DNA of 35,231 nt from assembly GCA_013151735.1 (NCBI GenBank), contig JAADHR010000083.1, positions 1-35,231 on the forward strand. The letters run 5' to 3'. This stretch comes from Calditrichota bacterium (GTDB lineage: Bacteria > Zhuqueibacterota > JdFR-76 > BMS3Abin05). The notes beneath the pieces are model-generated. The model did not search any database. It had not been told where the DNA came from and was given only the letters and a program-made list of their open reading frames with translations. The translations under genes and the position numbers were made by a program. Shown here in pieces: positions 25,266 through 32,601 of this stretch (the first letter of the stretch is position 1; every line of letters starts with the position of its first letter).

Positions 25266-26501
25266 TCAGGAGAGAATCCGAGCCAAAAAGCTCCTTTCCT
25301 GGATCATGGCATTTTCGGGGCAGATTTCATCGCAACAGAGACAATTGATGCATTTTTTGTAATCAATCACCGGTATTTTGTTTACCAGCCTCATCGCATC
25401 CACCGGACAATTTTCCACACAAATACTGCAGCCAATGCATTTTTTAGGATCGGCTGCCGGACGTGTCCAGAGAACCCTGCCCAGGGCTTTTAAAATCGGC
25501 TTGGGAATCACTCGAATTTTCCAATTGGACGGCAGTTTAAAATCGGGTATCCGGAGCGATTCCAAATCGGGAACAGAGGTTTCAATGGCCTTCCACCCGG
25601 TCGCTCCTGTCCCCCGCTCGCGGGCTTCCCGAACGGTTGGAAGGGATTCGGGAGAATATCCCATCAGGAAAGAGGCAACTACATCCAGAGCCACGGCATC
25701 CGTGCTGGCAAAAATCAACCCCACTTTTCTGCTTTGCCCGGCTGCCGGACCGTTGCCCTCCATGCCGATAATTCCATCCATTATGGAGAGTGTGGGGCGG
25801 GTCAGTTCGTACACATCGAGCAAAATCTTTGCAAAATCGGCCGGGTGCGGAGCCAACCGGTGAAAATCCCCTTTTTGCAACCCCGGCAGCGTCCCGTACA
25901 TGTTCTTAACGGCGCCCGTGAATAGCATCAGGTTGTGGGTTTTGAATTTTGGAAGATTGATGACCACATCGGCGTCTTCCACCCATTTTGACAGGAAGTA
26001 CCGCCGGCCGTTTTTCACTTTCAGCGAAAGAGCACCCGTTTCAAATGAAACCAGCTCGGCGCCTACCCTTTCGGCCACCTCCAGAAAACCGGACACTTTC
26101 CAGAATCGTTTGATCCCCCGAATGGAACCGGACGGACTGTCGCCAATCCACACCTGCCCGCCTGCTTCCTGAACCAATCGAGCCACAGCTTCCACAACTG
26201 CCGGGTGGGTAGTTACTGCCTTTTCGGGAGGGTGAGCCGCAAGCAAATTCGGTTTCAGAAGCACGCGATCTCCCGGACGGACAAACGCCTCTATCCCGCC
26301 CATTTCGGAAAGCACCTTTCGAATGGCGTTTTCCACCTCAGGAAGTGAATAAGATGAACAGGAATGAACGGCCACAAAGGCCTTCTTCTGCCCTGAGGAT
26401 GCGCGGTTGGTTTGATGAGAATCGGAATGTATGGCTGTTGTCTGATGTTTACTCAAAACGTCACCCGGAAACAGATTAGGTTCTTGTATTCCACCATTCA
26501 T
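25266..26501 (-). CDS. DUF362 protein with C-terminal two-cluster ferredoxin domain
   Basis: About 411 residues. The first 38 are unconserved, then a DUF362 domain spans roughly 40-330 (VLLKPNLLAAHPPEKAVTTHP, given here by its key points K-P-N-L and T-T-H-P; INLPKFKTHNLMLFTGAVKN; MDGIIGMEGNGP). The C-terminus carries two 4Fe-4S motifs, CIGCSICVENCP and CINCLCCDEICP. DUF362 proteins are thought to be redox or iron-sulfur proteins without a settled activity. The start is uncertain: TTG 26528, ATG 26501, or TTG 26453, which has GGGTGA nearby. It follows the 86-residue gene and RnfB, suggesting electron transfer among them. Confidence 0.85.
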   Translation of the reverse strand: MNGGIQEPNLFPGDVLSKHQTTAIHSDSHQTNRASSGQKKAFVAVHSCSSYSLPEVENAIRKVLSEMGGIEAFVRPGDRVLLKPNLLAAHPPEKAVTTHPAVVEAVARLVQEAGGQVWIGDSPSGSIRGIKRFWKVSGFLEVAERVGAELVSFETGALSLKVKNGRRYFLSKWVEDADVVINLPKFKTHNLMLFTGAVKNMYGTLPGLQKGDFHRLAPHPADFAKILLDVYELTRPTLSIMDGIIGMEGNGPAAGQSRKVGLIFASTDAVALDVVASFLMGYSPESLPTVREARERGTGATGWKAIETSVPDLESLRIPDFKLPSNWKIRVIPKPILKALGRVLWTRPAADPKKCIGCSICVENCPVDAMRLVNKIPVIDYKKCINCLCCDEICPENAMIQERSFLARILS

Positions 26502-26598
26502 TACAACGCGTAAATGCTGACAGTGCAAATGCCAAAATTTTTGATCCGCACAGTCGCGGCAATGAAAAAAGCACCAAGGGACTCATCGGATAATTATT

Positions 26599-26859
26599 TT
26601 AGGTGGCAGGGGGTTTGAAGCGCTTTTTAATATAAAGTGTCCAGGGAATGCGTTTTTCGTACCGAATCTGGTAATCCCACTTTTTGGGAGCCTTCGTCTT
26701 CAAATAATCCCGAACGCGGTGCAGGTGCGTTTCCTCGGAAGCCATGATGGTCAGAATTTCTCCACCTGTTCGATCGGTTTTCAATTTCCTGGCCGTTTCC
26801 AAAACCTTATCGAGAACAGATTCCGGTTTTTCTTCTTCACGAATATCAATTGTTGCCAC
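26599..26859 (-). CDS. 86-residue protein of unknown function, possibly TusA-like fold
   Basis: A GTG start with AAGGAGG eight bases upstream, three bases after the RnfB stop, marks a real coupled gene. The 86 residues have an acidic first helix region (REEEKPESVLDKVLETARKL), then GGEILTIMASEETHLHRVRDYL and a C-terminal strand (WTLYIKKRF). The alternation of a helix, a G-E-I-L-T-I strand, another helix and a basic end is reminiscent of TusA-type proteins. However, the conserved Cys-Pro of sulfur carriers is absent, as are all cysteines. The tight link to RnfB suggests a small partner of that iron-sulfur protein. No family name is offered. Confidence 0.8.
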   Translation of the reverse strand: MATIDIREEEKPESVLDKVLETARKLKTDRTGGEILTIMASEETHLHRVRDYLKTKAPKKWDYQIRYEKRIPWTLYIKKRFKPPAT

Positions 26860-26862
26860 CTT

Positions 26863-27690
26863 TCAGGCCTCCTTCTTCACCTCAACTTCGCGAATTACAA
26901 AGGACTTGGTCGGACATTTTGCCACGGCCGTATCGTAATCCTCCCATTTGGACGGGATGACCGGAAGATTAATGTCGCGATTCATAGTGACTACACCCGA
27001 CGGAGTAAATTTGGGATTCGCACACAGCCCACAACCCGTACAGCCGACGCTGCATACCGACGTCACGGCTTTTCCACGATCGTGAGACACACAGGCGACG
27101 TACACCGCCTGGCTTTTGGGGATAAGCTGCATAATACCCTTTGGGCAGGCTTCCACACACAGACCGCATCCCGTGCATTTTTCATCAAAAACCACCGGGA
27201 GGCCGTTATCATTCATGGCCATGGCATCGTAAGGACAGGCCTCCACACAAGAACCCAATCCCAGACAACCGTACTCACACGCCTTATCCCCTCCGCCCAA
27301 TTGGGCCGCGACATTACAATCCCTAATTCCTTCATAAATATATTTTCGTTTGGCCTCTTCAAAGCCGCCGCCGCACTTGACCACGGCGATGCGCTCCTCA
27401 ACGGCTTCCGCCTCCACGCCCAAAATAGCAGCCACTTTGTCTGCAATCGCCTGACCGCCAACCACACAAAGATTAGGGGGAGCATTTCCCTTAACCACGG
27501 CCTCTGCATAAGCAGAGCAGCTTGGAAATCCGCAGCCTCCACAATTTGCCTGAGGCAAAACCTCGTCTATTTCTTCCACACGGGGATCAACTTCTACCGC
27601 AAATTTTTTGGACGCATACGCAAGTGTCGCCCCAAAAAGCAGACCCAATCCGCCCAATCCAAGAATAGAAGCCAGTACAATCGGGTTCAT
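26863..27690 (-). CDS. rnfB: RnfB-type electron transport iron-sulfur protein (orphan)
   Basis: Begins with a membrane helix (about 2-26), then the RnfB signature NCGGCGFPSCSAYAEAVVKG, which forms a 4Fe-4S cluster with the later Cys in NLCVVGG. Several ferredoxin-like motifs follow: GSCVEACPYDAM, CTGCGLCVEACP and VGCTGCGLCANP with a final AKCP. In Rnf complexes RnfB passes electrons from ferredoxin to the membrane subunits. No rnfA, C, D, E or G is next to this gene. The frame extends seven codons upstream, but ATG at 27690 has GGAGG six bases before it and starts MNPIVLASILG. About 275 residues. A promoter and a leader hairpin precede it. Confidence 0.9.
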   Translation of the reverse strand: MNPIVLASILGLGGLGLLFGATLAYASKKFAVEVDPRVEEIDEVLPQANCGGCGFPSCSAYAEAVVKGNAPPNLCVVGGQAIADKVAAILGVEAEAVEERIAVVKCGGGFEEAKRKYIYEGIRDCNVAAQLGGGDKACEYGCLGLGSCVEACPYDAMAMNDNGLPVVFDEKCTGCGLCVEACPKGIMQLIPKSQAVYVACVSHDRGKAVTSVCSVGCTGCGLCANPKFTPSGVVTMNRDINLPVIPSKWEDYDTAVAKCPTKSFVIREVEVKKEA

Positions 27691-27721
27691 ACACATCCTC
27701 CACTCACACAAACCGAAAAAT

Positions 27722-27744
27722 CCCGGTAAATTTCCGAATCCGGG
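27722..27744 (-). promoter_or_regulatory. Hairpin with T-run in the rnfB leader
   Basis: On the minus strand, CCCGG (27744-27740) can pair with CCGGG (27726-27722) around a 13-base loop and is followed by ATTTTTC. It lies between the rnfB promoter and its start codon, at the very beginning of the predicted message, so it could be an attenuator. The stem is short. Confidence 0.35.
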
Positions 27745-27751
27745 TTAAAGC

Positions 27752-27780
27752 AATTTATGATTTTTATTTTTCGATTTCAA
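27752..27780 (-). promoter_or_regulatory. Promoter for rnfB
   Basis: TTGAAA (27775-27780) and TAAATT (27752-27757) on the minus strand are 17 bases apart. Predicted start near 27745, giving a leader of about 55 bases. Confidence 0.55.
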
Positions 27781-27833
27781 GCGCAATTTGTTCTTTTTTG
27801 GAAATACACCCCTTTTTATCAGGTCTTGTCGCA

Positions 27834-28931
27834 TTACATCATCCAATAATTGGAGTGGCCTACCTGAAGATGATCCATTCCAATCCCGTCAATCGGGGCC
27901 CCGCACCGCGGACATTTTCCGTTGACCATGTGATTTTCCACCACTTCAAATCCAAACCGGCGAATCAGGAGTTTTCCGCACTTGTAACAATACGTATTTT
28001 CGCCTTCGTCGCCGGGCACATTTCCGCTGTACACATACCGAAGTCCCTCCTCAAGCCCAATTTTTCGGGCTCTTTGCAATACCCGCACATCCGTCGGCGG
28101 AACGTCCGTCATCTTGTAGTTTGGAAAAAACCGGCTGATATGCCAGGGGGTTTCGACACCCAATTCATCCCGGATAAATCGGGCAATTTTATGAAAATTT
28201 TCATCGTCATCGTCATATCCCGGAACCACTAACGTGGTCACCTCCAGCCAAATGCCCAATTTCTTGTAGGCCTTGAGCGATTCCAAAAGGCGATCCAGAC
28301 GCGCCCCAATCTTTTTCTTGTAGAATTGTGGATTGAATCCCTTTAAATCCACATTCGCCGCATCCAGATAAGGACTGATATGCTCAAGCGCCTCTGGCGT
28401 AATGTAACCATTTGTAATAAAAAGATTCAGGATTCCATTCTCGTGGGCAAGTTTGGCCGTTTCATAGGCATATTCATAAAATATCGTGGGTTCAGTATAG
28501 GTGTAAGCAATGGATTTGCAGCCGTAACTCTTTGTCAATTCAATAATTCGATGAACCGGAAGATGCTCTCCCGGGAAATCCGAGGGTTGAATATCGTGGC
28601 TTGATTTCCGAAACGCATTGAGTTGAGAGATATCCCAATTCTGACAAAACTGGCAGCGAAAATTGCATCCAACCGTTGCAACCGAAAAGGCTCTTGAACC
28701 GGGAAAAACATGAAAAAGCGGCTTTTTTTCAATCGGATCCACGTGAACGGCCACGGCCTTCTCGAAAACAAATGTGTATAAACGCCCATCAATATTTCCC
28801 CTGACACCGCACACACCCATCCGGCCCTCAGGAATCCGGCATCGATGCTGACAAAGATTGCAGCGAACCACCTTATTCCCAATGGGATTCCAGAACATGG
28901 CCAATCGTTTTCCGTTGTGCGATTCGTACAT
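27834..28931 (-). CDS. amrS: AmmeMemoRadiSam system radical SAM enzyme
   Basis: AmrS is a radical S-adenosylmethionine enzyme often found with AMMECR1 and MEMO homologues; its reaction is unsettled. The 365 residues start MYESHNGKRLAMFW, followed by a C-x2-C...C zinc-like motif (CNLCQHRCRIPEGRMGVCGV) that is typical of the family. The radical SAM cluster motif is CNFRCQFCQNW; then YTYTEPTIFYEYA, NVDLKGFNPQFYKK and WHISRFFPNYKM. A C-terminal rubredoxin-like knuckle (CYKCGKLL and CPRCGAPI) is present. No AMMECR1 or MEMO gene is in the window. The ATG has GAGGG seven bases upstream and its own promoter, divergent from the peroxiredoxin gene. Confidence 0.92.
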   Translation of the reverse strand: MYESHNGKRLAMFWNPIGNKVVRCNLCQHRCRIPEGRMGVCGVRGNIDGRLYTFVFEKAVAVHVDPIEKKPLFHVFPGSRAFSVATVGCNFRCQFCQNWDISQLNAFRKSSHDIQPSDFPGEHLPVHRIIELTKSYGCKSIAYTYTEPTIFYEYAYETAKLAHENGILNLFITNGYITPEALEHISPYLDAANVDLKGFNPQFYKKKIGARLDRLLESLKAYKKLGIWLEVTTLVVPGYDDDDENFHKIARFIRDELGVETPWHISRFFPNYKMTDVPPTDVRVLQRARKIGLEEGLRYVYSGNVPGDEGENTYCYKCGKLLIRRFGFEVVENHMVNGKCPRCGAPIDGIGMDHLQVGHSNYWMM

Positions 28932-28967
28932 AAGAAACCCTCTTTCTTTCTGTATTTTTCAGTTTTA

Positions 28968-28996
28968 AATATAAGAATTTTTTTGGGTTAAATCAA
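28968..28996 (-). promoter_or_regulatory. Promoter for amrS
   Basis: TTGATT (28991-28996) and TATATT (28968-28973) on the minus strand are 17 bases apart; the A-rich spacer is TAACCCAAAAAAATTCT. The leader would be about 30 bases. The stretch CTTGATTT...ACCCAAA is shared with the lpxH promoter. Confidence 0.65.
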
Positions 28997-29099
28997 GATT
29001 GGATTCGGCGAATATTTCTTTGATATCTGTCGCAAAAAATGCCGTTGCCCAATGTTGGAAAATGGCGCATGAAAAACGGGGCGAATCAAAAAAATAATA

Positions 29100-29128
29100 T
29101 TGATAATCATAACAATTCTTATTATATT
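29100..29128 (+). promoter_or_regulatory. Promoter for the peroxiredoxin gene
   Basis: TTGATA (29100-29105) and TATATT (29123-29128) are exactly 17 bases apart on the plus strand, a near-consensus sigma70-type promoter. The leader would be about 42 bases. Confidence 0.75.
29109..29122. promoter_or_regulatory. Palindromic operator candidate between -35 and -10 of the peroxiredoxin promoter
   Basis: ATAACAATTCTTAT is a 14-base palindrome broken only at one symmetric pair (C/C). It fills the promoter spacer up to the -10 box, where a bound repressor would block polymerase. The A/T-rich half sites resemble PerR/Fur-family boxes, fitting a peroxide-responsive gene. Wider AATAATAT (29093-29100) and ATATTATT (29124-29131) arms flank it. 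The regulator is not in the window. Confidence 0.5.
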
Positions 29129-29177
29129 ATTACAGAATTTGAAACCCAAAAAAGAACCCTCAAAATGAAAGGAAAAA

Positions 29178-29780
29178 ATGATGAGTGTATTGGTCACCAA
29201 AGAAGCACCCGATTTTACGGCAACGGCTGTTATGCCTGATGGTTCGTTTAAAGAGGATTTTAAACTATCCGATTACAAAGGGAAATATGTCATTCTTTTC
29301 TTCTATCCCCTTGATTTTACGTTCGTATGTCCAACGGAAATCATTGCGTTCGATCATCGTCTGGAAGAGTTTAAAAAGCGAAACTGCGAAGTGATTGGCG
29401 TATCCGTGGACAGTGCCTACTCGCACTACGCATGGAAAAATACCCCTGTGGATGCCGGCGGTATCGGTCAGATTCGCTATCCGCTGGTTTCGGACATGAC
29501 CAAGGAGATTTCCGCAGCGTACGATGTTCTTATTCCGGCCGGCGTCGCTCTCCGAGGTCTTTTTTTGATTGACAAAGATGGGATTGTCCGCCATCAGTTG
29601 GTAAACGATCTTGGACTGGGACGAAACATCGATGAGGCCCTTCGAATGCTCGAGGCCCTGCAATTTTCCGAAACCCACGGTGAGGTTTGCCCCGCCAATT
29701 GGGAGGAAGGGAAAGAGGGCATGAAAGCCGATGCAAAGGGCGTGGCTGTTTACCTGAAAACACACGCCGCCGAACTTTAA
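29178..29780 (+). CDS. Typical 2-Cys peroxiredoxin (AhpC/Prx1 type)
   Basis: Reduces hydrogen peroxide and organic peroxides with thiols from thioredoxin or a flavoprotein partner. The 200 residues have the peroxidatic Cys in [13 protein letters not shown] (C51) and the resolving Cys in HGEVCPANW (C171), with the catalytic Arg in the [14 protein letters not shown] region. The hyperoxidation-sensitivity motif is GGIG (94-97), close to GGLG. The final YF pair is replaced by YL, so sensitivity is probably low. AAAGG lies five bases before the ATG at 29178; the second ATG at 29181 is also possible. It is a monocistronic unit with its own promoter and terminator, divergent from amrS. No ahpF is adjacent. 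Confidence 0.96.
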   Translation: MMSVLVTKEAPDFTATAVMPDGSFKEDFKLSDYKGKYVILFFYPLDFTFVCPTEIIAFDHRLEEFKKRNCEVIGVSVDSAYSHYAWKNTPVDAGGIGQIRYPLVSDMTKEISAAYDVLIPAGVALRGLFLIDKDGIVRHQLVNDLGLGRNIDEALRMLEALQFSETHGEVCPANWEEGKEGMKADAKGVAVYLKTHAAEL

Positions 29781-29800
29781 ATTAGGCAAACCTCAAGAAC

Positions 29801-29837
29801 AAAGCCTGCCTGTTTTTCCGGCAGGCTTTTTGGTTTT
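29801..29837 (+). terminator. Rho-independent terminator after the peroxiredoxin gene
   Basis: AAAGCCTGCC (29801-29810) pairs perfectly with GGCAGGCTTT (29819-29828 within the listed lines, about) around a short T-rich loop, followed by TTTGGTTTTT. It begins about 20 bases after the TAA. Confidence 0.92.
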
Positions 29838-29890
29838 TGGGGCACATAAAATCAATCCAACCCAATAAATCCTAAAAACCCGGAAACTGC

Positions 29891-30640
29891 TTAATCATCC
29901 ACACCCATGGCCTTCAAATTGTTAAAACTGATTTTTACGGAATCAAAAGGATCCCGCTGGTGCAGGTCCTGTTCCACAATGTACCAGACCACACCCGCCT
30001 CTTTTGCTCGCTGAATAATCCGGGGAAAATTGAGGTTGCCCTCCCCTACTTCCACAAAAATGGGTTGTCCGTCATAAATACCATAATCTTTCAAATGAAT
30101 CAGGGGCAGGCGCCCGCTTAATTTCTGGATCCAGTCAGACGGATTTCCGCCCCCGTACTGAATCCAGTATGTGTCAATTTCACCCTGCAAAACAGAGGAG
30201 TTCTCGTAGATCAGCTCCAGTCCCGTTTTGCCGTTAAATCGTTCAAATTCGTGTGCATGGTTGTGATAGGCCAGAGTAATGCCGTTTTTTTTGAAGAGAA
30301 CCGCCCATTTTTCAGCCCGTTTCGTCATCTGAATGTACTCGTCTGCCGTGTGCCCGCGCATGTAAGAAATGGCAGAATACTTGCAATTGAGAATATGGTG
30401 CATTTGAATGCTTTCAAGCGCTTGTTCTTCTGTATCAAATAAACGGACATGGGTTGCCACACACGTTAAGCCGAAATCATCCAGAAGCTTTTTGTAGGCT
30501 TCAGCACCCAAAGGCGAAACAGACCCCAGTTGAATATTTTCGTAGCCGATGTCCCGCAGCTTCTTAAATGTCGATTTCAGCCCGTCCCGCGTCTTAATAA
30601 AATCTCTCAATGTGTACAAATTGACCGCTATTTTTGACAT
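29891..30640 (-). CDS. Sugar phosphate isomerase/epimerase-like TIM barrel (xylose isomerase-like)
   Basis: About 249 residues from MSKIAVNLYTLRDF, with AAAGGA seven bases upstream; the frame extends 51 codons further but that part looks noncoding and overlaps the end of the upstream gene. Metal-site features of the AP-endonuclease-2/IolE-like family are visible: YENIQLGSVSPLG, ATHVRLFD, the histidines in LAYHNHAHEFERF, EIDTYWIQYGG with a metal Glu/Asp, LIHLKDY, and EVGEGNLNFPRI near the C-terminus. It may isomerise or epimerise a sugar or inositol derivative; the substrate is not predictable. No sugar transporter or dehydrogenase lies beside it. Probably co-transcribed with the upstream flippase-like gene. 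Confidence 0.85.
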   Translation of the reverse strand: MSKIAVNLYTLRDFIKTRDGLKSTFKKLRDIGYENIQLGSVSPLGAEAYKKLLDDFGLTCVATHVRLFDTEEQALESIQMHHILNCKYSAISYMRGHTADEYIQMTKRAEKWAVLFKKNGITLAYHNHAHEFERFNGKTGLELIYENSSVLQGEIDTYWIQYGGGNPSDWIQKLSGRLPLIHLKDYGIYDGQPIFVEVGEGNLNFPRIIQRAKEAGVVWYIVEQDLHQRDPFDSVKISFNNLKAMGVDD

Positions 30641-30720
30641 GGTTTTTCCTTTCATTTTTATGATGGCTTTTCGTTTCTCTATGCCAACACGGGTTTCCGG
30701 GATTAAGCGCCGGCCACAAA

Positions 30721-30781
30721 TGTCCCAATCATTGGAGAGAACCAGAGGCATCCGGAGAATTGTCCCCCTCCAATGAGGACA
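30721..30781. repeat. Inverted repeat across the end of the flippase-like gene
   Basis: TCATTGGAG (30729-30737) and CTCCAATGA (30768-30776) are perfect inverted copies with a 30-base loop. The flanks TGTCC (30721-30725) and GGACA (30777-30781) extend the pairing with a three-base bulge. The left arm includes the stop codon of the 30729-31802 gene. No T-run follows on the minus strand, so it is not a standard terminator. Confidence 0.6.
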
Positions 30782-31802
30782 TGCCCGGCACATTCTTCCC
30801 CTTGAATTCCAGAAACATGAGTACTCCTCCGATGAGGATTAAAAGATAGGCGTGAAAGAACCGCCACACAAAAACAGCCAAAGCAATGGATTCTCTGGGC
30901 AGGAAGAGGGCAAACAGACCGGCATAGGTTAATTCATCCACACCCGAACCGCCGGGAGTCGGCGCATATTGAACAATAATCTTCAAAAAAAACTGGAGAA
31001 AATAAAGCTTCCAAAAAGGGATGGTCAGTCCCATTCCCAAAACAACCAAATTCGCGGTCAGGAATTCAAACAGAAAGGAAACAATAATGTACCCCAGCGC
31101 CAGGAGAAGGATTCCCGGTTTATCCCGAAAATACAGTTGAAAAAGACGACTAATTTTAAAAATTGAATCCCCGATTTTCTCGATCCAGATTTTGTATTTT
31201 TCTTCTTTTAACAGATTGAATTTAACGGCCAGCAGTAAGGGGGTTTTTATTCCGCTGAGAAGGGGTTTGGGAAAAAACAAAAAACCGACAAGAAGAGCAA
31301 TGACGCCGATAAAAGAAAAAATGGTAATTTGAATAATCTTTTGCAAAAGAGCCGAATCGGAAAAAGGAAGCGGCACCAAAAAATAAACGGGAAACAAAAG
31401 CAGAAAAAAGAACGTGGGTAAAACCGTACGCAGAGTGAGAATGCCCAAACTCTCAGCGTAGCTGATTCCAAACCGTGACAACAAATAGGATTGAAAATAG
31501 ACATGCGAGGTTGAAATAGGGACGGCAACGGCAAAATAAATTCCCATTAAACGAATTTTGGCTGTTTGCCAGAGTGAAATCGGAATGGATTTGGGAATTA
31601 AGACCTTTAAGCCCATGGCATCGAATGTCATTCGCAACAGAATGATGCCACCCAACAGCAAAAAATAGTGCCATCGTAAGTGCAAAAGGATTTTGAGCTG
31701 AGAGGGTCGGGACGTCGAAAAAAACAGAATCAGCAAAACAATAAAACTAAGAAAAACGTAAACCAAAAATCCTTTTTTCAGAAAACCCTTTTTTTTACTC
31801 AA
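30729..31802 (-). CDS. Lysylphosphatidylglycerol synthase/flippase-like (UPF0104) membrane protein
   Basis: A 357-residue protein with about eight membrane helices and the family motif PTPGGSGVDE near residue 285-295. Related motifs are IYFAVAVPIS in the third helix region and SRFGISYAES. Proteins of this class resemble the integral membrane flippase half of MprF/AglD and are placed near lipid or glycan genes, but their substrates are mostly unknown. The start is TTG with AAGGAG about eleven bases upstream; no better ATG is in frame. The C-terminal tail is soluble and low-complexity. It precedes the sugar isomerase-like gene by about 88 bases, hinting at a glycolipid or sugar role. The gap 31803-32023 holds no convincing gene. 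Confidence 0.85.
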   Translation of the reverse strand: MSKKKGFLKKGFLVYVFLSFIVLLILFFSTSRPSQLKILLHLRWHYFLLLGGIILLRMTFDAMGLKVLIPKSIPISLWQTAKIRLMGIYFAVAVPISTSHVYFQSYLLSRFGISYAESLGILTLRTVLPTFFFLLLFPVYFLVPLPFSDSALLQKIIQITIFSFIGVIALLVGFLFFPKPLLSGIKTPLLLAVKFNLLKEEKYKIWIEKIGDSIFKISRLFQLYFRDKPGILLLALGYIIVSFLFEFLTANLVVLGMGLTIPFWKLYFLQFFLKIIVQYAPTPGGSGVDELTYAGLFALFLPRESIALAVFVWRFFHAYLLILIGGVLMFLEFKGKNVPGMSSLEGDNSPDASGSLQ

Positions 31803-32023
31803 ATTTGAATGGTCTCCTTAAGGCCATTGGTGCTGTTTTTTCCAGTAACGGGCATTTTGCCCGCGGGTAAATTGATTTGAAATGGAATTTCTACATCGTC
31901 ATGGTGTTCAGAGTTTTTCTGCCGCGCTTTGCGTAACCCGAAAAAAGCGGGACGACAAAGGGCCTTAGAGAAAGAAAAGAAAGCCCCCCGGAGAAGAAAC
32001 ATTTTTTAAAAGCGTGCAGGCAG

Positions 32024-32464
32024 TCAATCCCCGGGTTCAATCCGGCGAACGTGGTACACACCCCGGCCTTCGGCCACAATCCGCTTGCGGTCGCCCTGGA
32101 AGGCCACCATGTGGGTAAAAATAATCCGATTGCCGCTTTTGACAATTTTCCCTTCTGCAAACAAATCCTCCGGATCGCCCGGCTGCAGGTAATCCACACG
32201 CAGGTCAATGGTGGCCAGGCGATCCCGGGTTGACCGAAGGGTGGTCATTCCGGCCGCTCCGCCCACGGAGTCCAAAATCATGGATGTCAGACCGCCGTGC
32301 AGGGCAGGCCGTCTGGGATCGCCAATAAATTCGGGACGAAATGATATCTTCAGCACCACAAATCCTTCTCTTGCTTCCACTACTTTTAACCCAATGAAGC
32401 GATTGAAGGGGATTTTTTCCTCAATAACCTCCCTAAAAAAGCCCCATTCCTTCTCAGTCAGCAT
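32024..32464 (-). CDS. PaaI-type hotdog thioesterase
   Basis: A hotdog-fold thioesterase of about 146 residues with the PaaI motif LHGGLTSMILDSVGGAAG, in which the His-Gly-Gly and Asp are the usual active-site area. Later motifs are IDLRVDYLQP and AEGKIVKSGNR. It would hydrolyse an aromatic or other acyl-CoA in the cytoplasm. The frame opens at ATG 32479, but the ATG at 32464 has GAGGA eight bases upstream and gives MLTEKEWGFFRE. It follows the MIP18-like gene after a 137-base gap. No phenylacetate pathway gene is present, so the physiological substrate is unknown. Confidence 0.88.
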   Translation of the reverse strand: MLTEKEWGFFREVIEEKIPFNRFIGLKVVEAREGFVVLKISFRPEFIGDPRRPALHGGLTSMILDSVGGAAGMTTLRSTRDRLATIDLRVDYLQPGDPEDLFAEGKIVKSGNRIIFTHMVAFQGDRKRIVAEGRGVYHVRRIEPGD

Positions 32465-32601
32465 GCTTAAATTCCTCATTTACTGAATTTATTGGCTCAA
32501 TTTGACGGCCCTTTTTACTTATTGATCCATCCAGCCTTCCTGCTAACGCCGCAGAATTGAATCCAAACCTGATTTCAGTCTGTTTCAAGAACCAAAAGGT
32601 G

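Noticed and set aside
26719-27729. Long plus-strand frame of 336 codons opposite rnfB
   Set aside because: The minus-strand rnfB frame has all iron-sulfur motifs and a good ribosome binding site; the plus-strand product is unlike any protein and is a by-product of codon bias.
31799-32002. 67-codon minus-strand frame ending in a TTGA overlap with the flippase-like gene
   Set aside because: No ribosome binding site before its ATG, no recognisable features, and composition unlike its neighbours; probably chance.
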